Below are positions 37,005 through 45,316 of a DNA stretch of 64,000 nucleotides, one piece after another (positions within the stretch are counted from its first letter, which is position 1; each line of letters starts with the position of its first letter). The notes under the pieces are model-generated. The model was not told where the DNA came from, ran no database searches, and saw only the letters and a list, made by a program, of their open reading frames with translations. Where the stretch lies: contig JACESF010000007.1 in NCBI GenBank assembly GCA_013911975.1, positions 1-64,000 of the forward strand, given 5' to 3'. This DNA comes from Hyphomicrobiales bacterium (GTDB lineage: Bacteria > Pseudomonadota > Alphaproteobacteria > Rhizobiales > Xanthobacteraceae). The position numbers were made by a program, and so were the translations under genes.

Positions 37005-38855
37005 TCATGTGAGCACGGCTTCCGCCGCGCTGCTGGCTTCCAGCCATTCCTCCTCCGCCGCCGCCTGGGCCTCAACGGCCTCCGCGCGCTGGCGGTTGAG
37101 CCGGGCCGCGTCGGCGGGGAATTTGGCGAGCTTGGGATCGGCGAGCCGCTTGTCGATGGCGGCGATGTCCTTTTCCAGCTTCGCCATCTGGGCCTCCGCG
37201 TCCCGTACGCGCTTGCGCAGGGCGACGTCGGCGGAGGCGTCCGCCGGGGCCGTGTCCTTCTCCTTGCGCGCGTCGCCGGTCATGCGGCCGGTGCGGCTGA
37301 GCACGTCCTTGCGATATTGGTCGAGGTCGCCCTCATAGGGCGTCACCGTGCCGTTCCCCACCAGCCACAGCCGGTCCACGGTCGCTTCCAGAAGGTGCCG
37401 GTCGTGGGACACCAGGATGACGGCGCCGGGAAAGTCGTTGATGGCGGCGATGAGCGCCTCGCGGGACTGGATGTCCAGATGGTTCGTGGGCTCGTCGAGG
37501 ATGAGCAGGTGCGGCCCGTGGAAGGCCGCGAGGCCCAGCAGGAGCCGCGCCTTCTCGCCGCCCGACAGGGACGAGACCTTGGTGTCGCCGGCCCCGCCGG
37601 AAAAGCCCATTTCCGCCGCCCGCGCGCGCACCCGCGCCTCGGGCGCGTCGGGCATCAGGCGGCGCACATGCTCCACGGGGCTCTCTCCGGGCCGCAGTTC
37701 GTCCAGCTGGTGCTGGGCGAGATAGGCCACTTCCAGCTTGTCCGCCCGCACCATGTTGCCCCGCTGGGGGGCGAGGCGCTCGGCGATGAGCTTCGCGAAG
37801 GTGGACTTGCCGTTGCCGTTGGGCCCCAGAAGGGCGACGCGGTCGTCCTCGTCGATGCGCAGATTGAGCTTGCGCAGGATGGGCTGGCCGTCGGTGTAGC
37901 CCACGTCCACCCCGTCCAGAACCACGATGGGCGGTGACAGCAGCTTCTCGGGATGGCGGATGGAGATGGAGGCTTCCTGCTCGCCCACCTCGGGCGCGAC
38001 CGGCTCCATGCGGGCCAGCGCCTTCATGCGCGACTGCGCTTGCTTGGCCTTGGTGGCCTTCGCCCGGAAGCGGGCGATGAAGGCCTCCATGTGGGCGCGC
38101 TGGGCCTCCTGCTTCTTGCGGTGCTTCTGGTCCAGCATCAGCTTCTCGCGCCGCTGGCGGTCGAAGGAGGTGAAGGTGCCGCGATAGAGGGTCAGCTTGC
38201 CGTTGAAGAAATGCAGGATGTGATCGACGGACTCGTCCAGCAGGTCGCGGTCATGGCTGATGAGGATGACCGTGCCCGGATAGGTGGACAGATAGTCCTG
38301 GAGCCAGAGCGTGCCTTCGAGGTCGAGATAATTGGTCGGCTCGTCCAGCATCAGGAGGTCCGGCCCGGTGAACAGCAGGGCCGCGAGCGCGACGCGCATG
38401 CGCCAGCCGCCGGAGAATTCCGAGCAGGCGCGGGCCTGCGCCGCCTCGTCGAAGCCGAGGCCCGCCAGGATGCGCGCGGCGCGCGCCGGGGCGGAATGGG
38501 CGTCGATGTCCACGAGCCGCATCTCGATCTCGGCGATGCGCATGGGGTCGCCCGTGGTCTCGCGCTCCGTCAGGAGCGCCGCGCGCTCCACGTCGGCGGC
38601 GAGCACGCGCTCGATCAGGCTGTCGGGGCCGGCGGGGGCTTCCTGCGCCACCCGGCCGATGCGGGCGCGGTTCGGCAGGCGCACGCTGCCGCTCTCCAGC
38701 TCCAGCTCGCCCATGATGGCCTTGAACAGCGTGGTCTTGCCCGCCCCGTTCCGCCCCACGACGCCGACATGGGCGCCGTCCGGGATGGAAACCGAGGCAT
38801 GGTCCAAAAGCAGGCGGCCCGCGATGCGCAGGGAGATGTCGTCGAGAACGATCAT
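37005..38855 (-). CDS. ABC-F family ATPase (Uup/YheS-like)
   Basis: A 616-residue cytosolic protein with two ABC nucleotide-binding domains and no membrane part. Domain 1 has Walker A GRNGAGKTT (~33-41) and signature FSGGWRMRVALA; domain 2 has GPNGNGKST and LSGGEKARLLLGLA. A charged linker between them and a C-terminal coiled coil (RVRDAEAQMAKLEKDIAAID) are typical of ABC-F proteins, which bind the ribosomal E site and relieve stalled translation. Length fits YheS (637) and Uup (635). It starts 65 nt after the acyltransferase gene and may be cotranscribed with it. The precise subfamily is not settled. Confidence 0.92.
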   Translation of the reverse strand: MIVLDDISLRIAGRLLLDHASVSIPDGAHVGVVGRNGAGKTTLFKAIMGELELESGSVRLPNRARIGRVAQEAPAGPDSLIERVLAADVERAALLTERETTGDPMRIAEIEMRLVDIDAHSAPARAARILAGLGFDEAAQARACSEFSGGWRMRVALAALLFTGPDLLMLDEPTNYLDLEGTLWLQDYLSTYPGTVILISHDRDLLDESVDHILHFFNGKLTLYRGTFTSFDRQRREKLMLDQKHRKKQEAQRAHMEAFIARFRAKATKAKQAQSRMKALARMEPVAPEVGEQEASISIRHPEKLLSPPIVVLDGVDVGYTDGQPILRKLNLRIDEDDRVALLGPNGNGKSTFAKLIAERLAPQRGNMVRADKLEVAYLAQHQLDELRPGESPVEHVRRLMPDAPEARVRARAAEMGFSGGAGDTKVSSLSGGEKARLLLGLAAFHGPHLLILDEPTNHLDIQSREALIAAINDFPGAVILVSHDRHLLEATVDRLWLVGNGTVTPYEGDLDQYRKDVLSRTGRMTGDARKEKDTAPADASADVALRKRVRDAEAQMAKLEKDIAAIDKRLADPKLAKFPADAARLNRQRAEAVEAQAAAEEEWLEASSAAEAVLT

Positions 38856-38920
38856 GATGGCGCCTTCTCGCAGGCGCGAGGGCGCAGGGCAAGTGTTGAG
38901 GCGGTGCGTGGGCGTCAGCC

Positions 38921-40072
38921 TCAGGAGGCGGCGAGGCGCGCCTTCGCGCGGGTGCGCGCCGCGCGCAGCGCCGCCAGAACCGGCCGTTCCACCAGCAGCA
39001 GGAACAGGATGGCGCAGGCGAGGGAGGCTGCCGCGAGCCCCACGAACAGGAGCCCGAGCCCCAGCGGGGAGAGCGGCGCGAGCGCGACGAACAACGCCGC
39101 CGCCGGGCCGCAGATGAGCGGCACGTGCACCAGATAGAGCGGGAAGGACAATTCCCCGAGGCGCTGGATCAGGGGGCGGTCGAACTGGCGCTGCAGGGCG
39201 GGCGTCATCAGCAGGCCGAGCACTAGGAGCAGCGCCCCGGCCTCCCGCGCGCCGGGCGCGCCCAGCCAGGACAAGACGAGGTCGCCGAGTCCCGGCCCCG
39301 CCGCATGGCCGGGATAGGTGCCGCCCAGCACCACGCCCGCGAGCGCCAGCAGGGCGCCGAGGCGCGGGCGGGGCGCGAGATGGCCGCGCCCTTCGAATAC
39401 CAGCGCGCCGCCGCAGAAGGCCGCGAGGCCGAACTGTCCCGCCGCCGCAAGACCGCCGAGCCCCGCAGCCAGAGCGGGCACGCGCCATCCCACGGGCACC
39501 AGGGCGTAGGCGGCATAGATGAGGAGCGAGCCGAGGAACTCGGTGCGCATGGTCCAGAGCGGATTGTTGAAGCGGGTGGTGCCGTCCACGAAGGCACCCA
39601 CGGCCCCCTCCCAGGCGGCCTGCCAGATGGGGGGAATGGGCGCCTGGTAGGTCCAGCGAAACCAGGAACTGCCGCCGAGGGCCTGGGCCTCGCGCCCCGC
39701 CTCGGGAAAGCCCGTGAGCCACGCCCAGGCGATGAGCGAGGAGACCAGCGCGGGAATGGCGAGCCGACCATAGCGCAGCACCACCGCCAGCGGCGCGCCG
39801 CCCGGCGTGCGGGGCGCGGAGGCGGCCAGCACGAAGCCGCTCATGGCGAAGAAGACCGCCACGGAGAAGTGGCCGTTCCATAGCACCGCGAGCGGCGTGT
39901 CCAGCAGGCTGAAGCCGGTGCGGCCATAGGAGGAGAAGGGGGCGGGATAGAAGGCATAGAAGAAGTGGAAGACCACCACGGTGCTCGCCGCCACGCCGCG
40001 CAGGCCATCGAGGCAGGTGACGCGCCCCGCCGACGCCGTGCCGCCTTTTGCCCGATCTTCCATCCCCGCCAT
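38921..40072 (-). CDS. Acyltransferase 3 family membrane protein (OafA-like)
   Basis: A 383-residue integral membrane protein with about ten hydrophobic helices. The N-terminal CLDGLRGVAASTVVVFHFF contains the conserved arginine and the catalytic-type histidine of the acyltransferase-3 fold, and FFAMSGFVLA follows. The family transfers acetyl or succinyl groups to surface glycans or lipids across the inner membrane. ATG 40072 is preferred because AGGAGGGGG sits upstream. It lies between the ABC-F gene and divergent treZ. The target glycan is unknown; no polysaccharide cluster is adjacent. Confidence 0.88.
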   Translation of the reverse strand: MAGMEDRAKGGTASAGRVTCLDGLRGVAASTVVVFHFFYAFYPAPFSSYGRTGFSLLDTPLAVLWNGHFSVAVFFAMSGFVLAASAPRTPGGAPLAVVLRYGRLAIPALVSSLIAWAWLTGFPEAGREAQALGGSSWFRWTYQAPIPPIWQAAWEGAVGAFVDGTTRFNNPLWTMRTEFLGSLLIYAAYALVPVGWRVPALAAGLGGLAAAGQFGLAAFCGGALVFEGRGHLAPRPRLGALLALAGVVLGGTYPGHAAGPGLGDLVLSWLGAPGAREAGALLLVLGLLMTPALQRQFDRPLIQRLGELSFPLYLVHVPLICGPAAALFVALAPLSPLGLGLLFVGLAAASLACAILFLLLVERPVLAALRAARTRAKARLAAS

Positions 40073-40135
40073 CGCCCCCTCCTGCCATCGCGACCTTAAG
40101 CATTCGGACCGCCGCGTCGCAACGGCGGGCCGCCG

Positions 40136-40161
40136 GGAACCGGCGCGCCGCACGGCGGGTT
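40136..40161 (+). promoter_or_regulatory. EcfG-like promoter for treZ
   Basis: GGAAC, 17 nt, then GGTT (consensus CGTT). It ends 32 nt before the treZ GTG and is the third such motif near trehalose/glucan genes in this window. Confidence 0.5.
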
Positions 40162-40193
40162 CAAGCAGCATCGTCGCCGGGGATCGTCTTCAC

Positions 40194-42017
40194 GTGACCG
40201 CATCCGACCCGCATCGCTCCGCCCCCCACCCGGACACTGGCGGCACGCGCCGCCACGCCATGCCCTACGGCGCCGAATTGACGCCGGAGGGCGTCCGCTT
40301 CGTCCTCTACGCGCCCGCGCAGCGCCGGATCATCCTGCATGTGGACGGGATGAGCCGGGAGATGGAGGCGCTGCCGGGCGGCTGGCATCGCCTGACCCTG
40401 CCCGTGGGGCCGGGCGAGCGCTACAGTTTCGAGCTGGAGGACGGGCTGCGCGTGCCCGATCCCGCCTCGCGCTACCAGCCGGAGGATTGCCACGGCCCCT
40501 CCGAGGTGGTGGACCCCGCCCGCTACCATTGGCGCGACGGCGACTGGCGCGGCCGCCCCTGGCACGAGGCGGTGCTCTATGAGCTGCATGTGGGCGCCTT
40601 CACGCCCGAGGGCACGTTCCGCTCCGCCATCGACCGGCTGGACGATCTCGTGGCGCTGGGCATCACCGCCGTCTCGCTCATGCCGGTGGCGGATTTCCCG
40701 GGCTCGCGGAACTGGGGCTATGACGGCGTCCTGCCGTTCGCGCCGGATTCGTCCTACGGCCCACCGGAGGATCTCAAGGCGCTGGTGGACGAGGCGCACC
40801 GTCGCGGGCTCATGGTCATCCTCGACGCCGTCTACAATCATTTCGGGCCGGACGGGAATTATCTCGGCGCCTATGCCCCCTCCTTCTTCACGGATCGATA
40901 CCGCACGCCCTGGGGCGCGGCGGTGAATTTCGATGGCCCGGACAGCCACCCCGTGCGCGACTTCTTCATCCATAACGCCCTGTATTGGATCGAGGAATTC
41001 CACATGGACGGCCTGCGCCTTGACGCCGTCCACGCCATCCGCGACGAGGGGTCGGACCATGTGCTCGGCGAACTGGCGCGGCGTGTCCGGGAGGCAGTAC
41101 GCGGGCGGCACGTCCACCTGATCCTGGAGAACGAGGACAACATGGCGAGCCGCCTCGTGCGCGGGCGCCCCGACGGCTTCACCGCCCAATGGAACGACGA
41201 CGTGCATCACGGCCTGCACGTGGCGCTTACGGGGGAGGGGGAGGGCTATTATGCGGACTATCGGGCCGACCCCGCCTTGCTGCCGCGCGCGCTCGCGGAG
41301 GGCTTCGCCTTCCAGGGCGAGCCGATGTCGGTTCGCGCGCATCCGCGCGGGGAGCCGAGCGCACACCTGCCGCCTCAGGCGTTCGTCGCCTTCCTCCAGA
41401 ATCATGACCAAGTGGGAAACCGCGCCTTCGGCGAGCGCATCACCGCCTTGGCGCCGCCGGAGGCGGTGCGGGCGGCGGCCTGCCTCTATCTCCTGGCGCC
41501 GCAGATCCCCATGCTGTTCATGGGCGAGGAATGGGGCTGCGGTCAGCCCTTCCCCTTCTTCTGCGATTTCGCCGGGGACCTGGGCGACGCGGTGCGGGAG
41601 GGGCGCCGGGCGGAATTCGCCCGCTTCTCCGCCTTTGCCGACCCCGCCCGGCGCGCGCGCATCCCGGATCCGTGCGCCCCCGCCACCTTCCTGTCGGCCA
41701 AGCTGGACTGGTCGGCCCGCGAGGCGCCGGAGCACGCGGGCTGGCTCGACTGGACCCGGCGCATCCTGCGCGCGCGCCGCCGCCACATCTGGCCGCTCGC
41801 CGCCACTCTCGCGCAAGGCGGCACCTGGCGGCGCGTGGGGGAGGCGGGGTTCGAGGTGGAATGGCAGGGGCCGGACGGGCCGGCGGTGGCGGTGCAGGCC
41901 AATCTGGGCACCGCGCCGGCGGAGGCTTTTTCGCTTCCGCCGGGAGAGGTCATCTGGACCGAAGGCCGCTTCGAGGGCACCCGCGCCATGCCCTGGAGCG
42001 TGCGCTGGATGCTTTAG
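40194..42017 (+). CDS. treZ: Malto-oligosyltrehalose trehalohydrolase
   Basis: A 607-residue GH13_10 enzyme that cleaves the trehalose unit made by TreY. An N-terminal CBM48-like domain (MPYGAELTPEGVRFVLYAPA) precedes the barrel. Motifs are DAVYNHFGPDGNYL, GLRLDAVHAIRDEG (nucleophile), LILENEDN (acid/base) and FLQNHDQVGNRAFGER. The start is uncertain: GTG 40194 keeps the RRHAMPYGAEL lead-in common in homologues, whereas ATG 40260 would give 585 residues; neither has a strong ribosome binding site. It is separated from treY by 15 kb and oriented oppositely, but probably coregulated through an EcfG-like promoter. The composite repeat begins 3 nt after its stop. Confidence 0.93.
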   Translation: MTASDPHRSAPHPDTGGTRRHAMPYGAELTPEGVRFVLYAPAQRRIILHVDGMSREMEALPGGWHRLTLPVGPGERYSFELEDGLRVPDPASRYQPEDCHGPSEVVDPARYHWRDGDWRGRPWHEAVLYELHVGAFTPEGTFRSAIDRLDDLVALGITAVSLMPVADFPGSRNWGYDGVLPFAPDSSYGPPEDLKALVDEAHRRGLMVILDAVYNHFGPDGNYLGAYAPSFFTDRYRTPWGAAVNFDGPDSHPVRDFFIHNALYWIEEFHMDGLRLDAVHAIRDEGSDHVLGELARRVREAVRGRHVHLILENEDNMASRLVRGRPDGFTAQWNDDVHHGLHVALTGEGEGYYADYRADPALLPRALAEGFAFQGEPMSVRAHPRGEPSAHLPPQAFVAFLQNHDQVGNRAFGERITALAPPEAVRAAACLYLLAPQIPMLFMGEEWGCGQPFPFFCDFAGDLGDAVREGRRAEFARFSAFADPARRARIPDPCAPATFLSAKLDWSAREAPEHAGWLDWTRRILRARRRHIWPLAATLAQGGTWRRVGEAGFEVEWQGPDGPAVAVQANLGTAPAEAFSLPPGEVIWTEGRFEGTRAMPWSVRWML

Positions 42018-42019
42018 GC

Positions 42020-42204
42020 TGGATCGACATTCAGTCGATGGATGGTTGCCAGCCCCTCGGGGCCGTCATGCCCGGGCTTGTCCCGGGCATCCACGCCTCC
42101 TTGTCGAGCGTGGACCCAGCCGAACCCCGTGGATGGCCGGGACAAGCCCGGCCATGACGCCGCTTTCTGAAGAGAACAGTCTCGCCCGCTTGAATGTCGA
42201 TCCA
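42020..42204. repeat. Composite repeat with 14-bp terminal inverted repeats
   Basis: TGGATCGACATTCA at 42020-42033 is repeated as its exact complement at 42191-42204. Between them lies an inverted pair of family A REP elements (42063-42100 and 42129-42160). The left arm sequence (TCGATGGATGG then CAGCC) matches, in reverse, the flank of the repeat at 52557-52690. The 185-bp unit has no coding capacity and looks like a miniature mobile or bacterial interspersed element. Confidence 0.65.
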
Positions 42205-42251
42205 CCATAAGCCGGATGAGATTCACGCCCGGTCCCGCCCCCCTCGAACCA

Positions 42252-42349
42252 CCGTCATGGCCGGGCTTGTCCCGGCCATCCACGCGGCTCCGCCGGGTGG
42301 CGATGAATGGAAAGGCGTGGATGCCCGGGTCAAGCCCGGGCATGACGGA
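42252..42349. repeat. Inverted pair of family A REP-type repeats
   Basis: CCGTCATGGCCGGGCTTGTC at the left and GATGCCCGGGTCAAGCCCGG at the right face each other across ~25 nt containing CGGCTCCGCCG. The pair lies just before the convergent monooxygenase stop. With the composite element it fills the 351-nt gap, which holds no gene. Confidence 0.7.
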
Positions 42350-42368
42350 AAGTGACGGTCCGTCCGGA

Positions 42369-43538
42369 CTAGACGCCGTAAAGCCAGTCGTAGCGCTCCA
42401 GCAGCCGGTTGCCGGTGAGGCCGATGAAGGCGTCGCGGGCGAGGCGCGGGGGGCCGGACAGATGATAGATGGCGCCCGAGGTGCGGGCCTCGCGCTGGAT
42501 CCGCGCGGTGCGCGGGCGGCGGGCGGTCTCGTAGGCCCGAAGCGCCGCCTCGGCGCTCGCCTCGCGGGTCACCGCGCTCGCCAGTTCTGCGGCATCCTCG
42601 ATGGCCTGGGCCGCGCCTTGAGCGAGGAAGGGCAGCATGGCATGGGCCGCATCGCCCAGAAGCGTGCCGCGCCCGGCGCCCCAGCGGGGCAGGGGATCGA
42701 GATCATAGAGCCCCCAGCAGCGGAACTCCCGCACGGCGGCGAGCAGCGCGCGCACCTCGTCCGCCCAGCCCGCGAAGGCGGCATGGACGGTGGAGGCGTC
42801 GCCGGGCTCGCTCCAGCGCGCCACGGGGCGGTCGGCCTTCACCACGGCGACGATGTTCACCGCCTCGCCCCCGCGCACCGGATAGGTGACGAGATGGGCG
42901 TCGGGGCCGAGATGGAGCTTCACGGCCGGACGGGGGCCGGGGCGTGCGGGAACGGTGGCGCGATAGGCGATGCGCCCCGCGAAAACCGGCGACGCCGAGC
43001 CGCCAAGCTGCGCCCGTACCACGGAGCGCACGCCGTCCGCGCCCACCAGGATGTCGCCTTCCAGCACCAGCGCCTGCCCGTCGCGGTTCGCCACCGCCAC
43101 GGCCGCATCCTCCGAGACCTCGACCCCCTCGATGCGGGCGCCCATCTCGAAATCGCAGCCGAGCGCCGTGGCGGCGTCGGCCAGCACGCGCAGCAGGTCG
43201 GCCCGGTGGGCCACCAGGAAGGGCGCGCGATAGCGCTGGGTGGCGGGCGCATAGGGGCAGGTGGCGATCATGCGCCCGCTCTGCCCGTCGCGAATCTCCA
43301 ATGCCTCCGGCGCCACCGCCACCGCTTCCAAGGCGGGCAGCACGCCGAGATCGCGCAGCACGCGCGTCGCATTGGGGCTGAGCTGGAGCCCGGCGCCCAC
43401 TTCCTCGAAGGCGGGAGCCTGCTCCAGCAGGCTCACCGCGACGCCCGCCCGGCGCAGCGCGATCGCGCAGGCCAGACCGCCGATGCCGCCGCCCACGATG
43501 AGGGCGCGCGAGACCGGGCGATGATCGGGCCGGACCAC
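42369..43538 (-). CDS. FAD-dependent monooxygenase (salicylate hydroxylase-like)
   Basis: A 389-residue group A flavoprotein monooxygenase. ALIVGGGIGGLACAIALRRAG (residues ~12-32) is the FAD-binding Rossmann motif, DILVGADGVRSVVR the DG motif that binds FAD and NAD(P)H, and LLGDAAHAMLPFLAQGAAQAIEDA the GD motif. Proteins of this group hydroxylate aromatic acids, but the substrate cannot be told from sequence. The GTG start lies 3 nt after the zinc-finger gene, so the two form an operon. No aromatic ring-cleavage genes are adjacent. Confidence 0.87.
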   Translation of the reverse strand: MVRPDHRPVSRALIVGGGIGGLACAIALRRAGVAVSLLEQAPAFEEVGAGLQLSPNATRVLRDLGVLPALEAVAVAPEALEIRDGQSGRMIATCPYAPATQRYRAPFLVAHRADLLRVLADAATALGCDFEMGARIEGVEVSEDAAVAVANRDGQALVLEGDILVGADGVRSVVRAQLGGSASPVFAGRIAYRATVPARPGPRPAVKLHLGPDAHLVTYPVRGGEAVNIVAVVKADRPVARWSEPGDASTVHAAFAGWADEVRALLAAVREFRCWGLYDLDPLPRWGAGRGTLLGDAAHAMLPFLAQGAAQAIEDAAELASAVTREASAEAALRAYETARRPRTARIQREARTSGAIYHLSGPPRLARDAFIGLTGNRLLERYDWLYGV

Positions 43539-43541
43539 GGC

Positions 43542-43793
43542 TCAGGCCGCGACCGGCCGCTCCTGCCACACGCATCCCTCGGGCTTGGCCTCGGAGGATT
43601 TCAGGGCGGGATTGTAGCGATAGAGCGTCGAGCAATAGGAGCAGACGATCTCGTGGTCGTCGCCCATGTCGAGGAAAATATGGGGATGGTCGAAGGGCGG
43701 GGTGGCACCGATGCACATGAATTCGTGCGCACCCACCTCGATCACCGGGACGCCCTGATCGTTGCAGAAGTGCGGGATACCGGTGGCTGCCAT
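43542..43793 (-). CDS. Small zinc-finger protein (NDUFS6-like)
   Basis: An 83-residue protein with probable zinc ligands Cys27, His36 or His38, and the CSYC pair at 51-54, in the same pattern as the C-terminal zinc site of the mitochondrial complex I subunit NDUFS6. Short stand-alone versions are common in alphaproteobacteria and poorly characterised. It is first in a two-gene operon with the flavin monooxygenase and diverges from the Tim44-domain gene. A role in respiratory complex I is only suggested by homology. Confidence 0.85.
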   Translation of the reverse strand: MAATGIPHFCNDQGVPVIEVGAHEFMCIGATPPFDHPHIFLDMGDDHEIVCSYCSTLYRYNPALKSSEAKPEGCVWQERPVAA

Positions 43794-43902
43794 GTCTGCC
43801 TCGTCGCGCGTTGGCCGCTGGAAATCGCGCGGACTTTACTCCCTCCCGCCGCGCGGCGGAAGGCGTGTCGCGCCGCAACACAAAGTCCGTCGCCCGGCCC
43901 CC

Positions 43903-43931
43903 TTACATTGCCTCCGAGCGCATCCTATATG
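43903..43931 (+). promoter_or_regulatory. Possible sigma-70-type promoter for the Tim44-domain gene
   Basis: TTACAT and TATATG are spaced by 17 nt, with the -10 element ~57 nt before the ATG. The -35 match is modest; the AT-rich -10 stands out from the GC-rich surroundings. Confidence 0.35.
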
Positions 43932-43987
43932 TGAGTGGTTGCCGTTAGGGCAGCTTGGGAGGAAGCGCTTTGCTTCGTCGAGGAGAT

Positions 43988-45016
43988 ATGAGCATTTTCA
44001 AGCGTTTATCGGCCGCCTTGGGCGTGCTTCTGCTGGGTGCGGCCATGACGCTCGCGGCGGTGGACACCGCTGACGCGCGCAAGGGCGGCAGCGTCGGCAG
44101 CCGCGGGTCGCGCACCTATACGGCGCCTCCCACCACCAATACCGCGCCTTCCACGGCGCAGCCCATCCAGCGCTCGGCGACGCCCGCGCCCGGCCCGCAG
44201 AGCACGGCGGCCGCGCCCGCGCGCGGCGGCCTGTTCGGCGGCATGGCCGGCGGACTTCTCACCGGCCTCGCCCTCGGCGGCCTCGTGGGCATGCTGATGG
44301 GCGGCGGCCTCGGCGGCATGGCCGGCTTCCTCGGCCTGATCCTCCAGGTGGCCCTGATCGGCGGCCTCATCTTCCTGGCGCTGCGCTTCTTCGCGGGCCG
44401 TCGCCAGCAGGGTCCCGCCCCGGCGGGCGCCGGCGCGCCCTTCGGCGCGAACCGGAGCATGTTCGGCGGCGACCAGCCGCAGGGCGCGCCTCGTTCGGCC
44501 CTGGGTGGCCTCGGCGGCTTCGGCGGCACGTCGCAGCCGCCGGCCGGCCCCGCCCAGGCGGCGCCGCAGCAGCCGGTCTACCAGCCGGCGCCCAACCGCA
44601 AGGTTCGCGACGAGATCGGCATCAAAGGCGAGGATTTTGACGCCTTCGAGAAGCGCCTCGTGGCGGTACAGGACGCGTTCTCCCGCGAGGATCACGCGGC
44701 CCTCTCCCAGCTCGCGACGCCGGAAGTGTTCAATTTCCTCTCCGAGGAACTGGCCACCAATGCGCAGAACGGTCTTCGCAACGAGGTGAAGGACGTGAAG
44801 CTGCTCCAGGGCGACCTTGCGGAAGCCTGGCGCGAAGGCGGCGTGGAATACGCCACCGTGGCCATGCGCTACGAGATGCGCGACGTGATGCGGGACCGCG
44901 CCACAGGCGCGCTCGCGGCGGGCTCTACCGATGCCGTCGAGCCGGTGACGGAAGTGTGGACCTTCATGCGTCCGCGCGGCGGGGAATGGGTGCTCTCGGC
45001 GATCCAGGACACCTGA
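43988..45016 (+). CDS. Tim44-domain membrane protein
   Basis: A 342-residue protein. Residues 1-30 resemble a signal sequence ending ADA. A Gly/Pro/Thr-rich low-complexity segment leads into two glycine-rich hydrophobic helices (~85-135), then a Gly/Pro/Gln linker, and a C-terminal Tim44-like domain (~200-342, with FEKRLVAVQDAFSREDHAAL). The Tim44 domain is shared with the mitochondrial import motor anchor; bacterial relatives sit in the inner membrane and their role is not well defined. The gene stands alone and is followed by two strong hairpins, the second a classic terminator. ATG 43988 has a very close AGGAG, so the exact start is slightly uncertain. Confidence 0.88.
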   Translation: MSIFKRLSAALGVLLLGAAMTLAAVDTADARKGGSVGSRGSRTYTAPPTTNTAPSTAQPIQRSATPAPGPQSTAAAPARGGLFGGMAGGLLTGLALGGLVGMLMGGGLGGMAGFLGLILQVALIGGLIFLALRFFAGRRQQGPAPAGAGAPFGANRSMFGGDQPQGAPRSALGGLGGFGGTSQPPAGPAQAAPQQPVYQPAPNRKVRDEIGIKGEDFDAFEKRLVAVQDAFSREDHAALSQLATPEVFNFLSEELATNAQNGLRNEVKDVKLLQGDLAEAWREGGVEYATVAMRYEMRDVMRDRATGALAAGSTDAVEPVTEVWTFMRPRGGEWVLSAIQDT

Positions 45017-45037
45017 CCGACACCAGAGACCTGAGGC

Positions 45038-45075
45038 CCGCCCCCCTTCCGGCGTCCGCGCCGGAAGGGGGGCGG
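45038..45075 (+). terminator. Very stable hairpin after the Tim44-domain gene
   Basis: A perfect 17-bp inverted repeat (CCGCCCCCCTTCCGGCG and its complement) with a 4-nt loop, 21 nt after the stop. No T-tract follows, so it may stabilise the mRNA 3' end ahead of the real terminator at 45119. Confidence 0.6.
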
Positions 45076-45118
45076 CTCGGCCTGAGGCCGGTCGATCGAC
45101 CTTCCGACCGGCGCACTG

Positions 45119-45150
45119 GCCCGGCGCATGAGCGCCGGGCTTTTTTGTTT
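45119..45150 (+). terminator. Rho-independent terminator
   Basis: GCCCGGCGC and its complement form a perfect 9-bp stem with loop ATGA, followed by TTTTTTGTTT. It ends the Tim44-domain transcript. Confidence 0.93.
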
Positions 45151-45316
45151 CCGGCGCTTCGCCAGGTGATGCGACAATCCGCCTCAGGATCGGGGAGTGG
45201 GCGGACCGCGTTGCTCGGCCTACGTAAGCGTCAGCTTTCCGGGCCCCTCTGGCGCGTCCATTCTGTTGGCGCGTGATGTCGTGAAGCTCCGACAATTTTT
45301 GCCGGTGAGGGATCCC

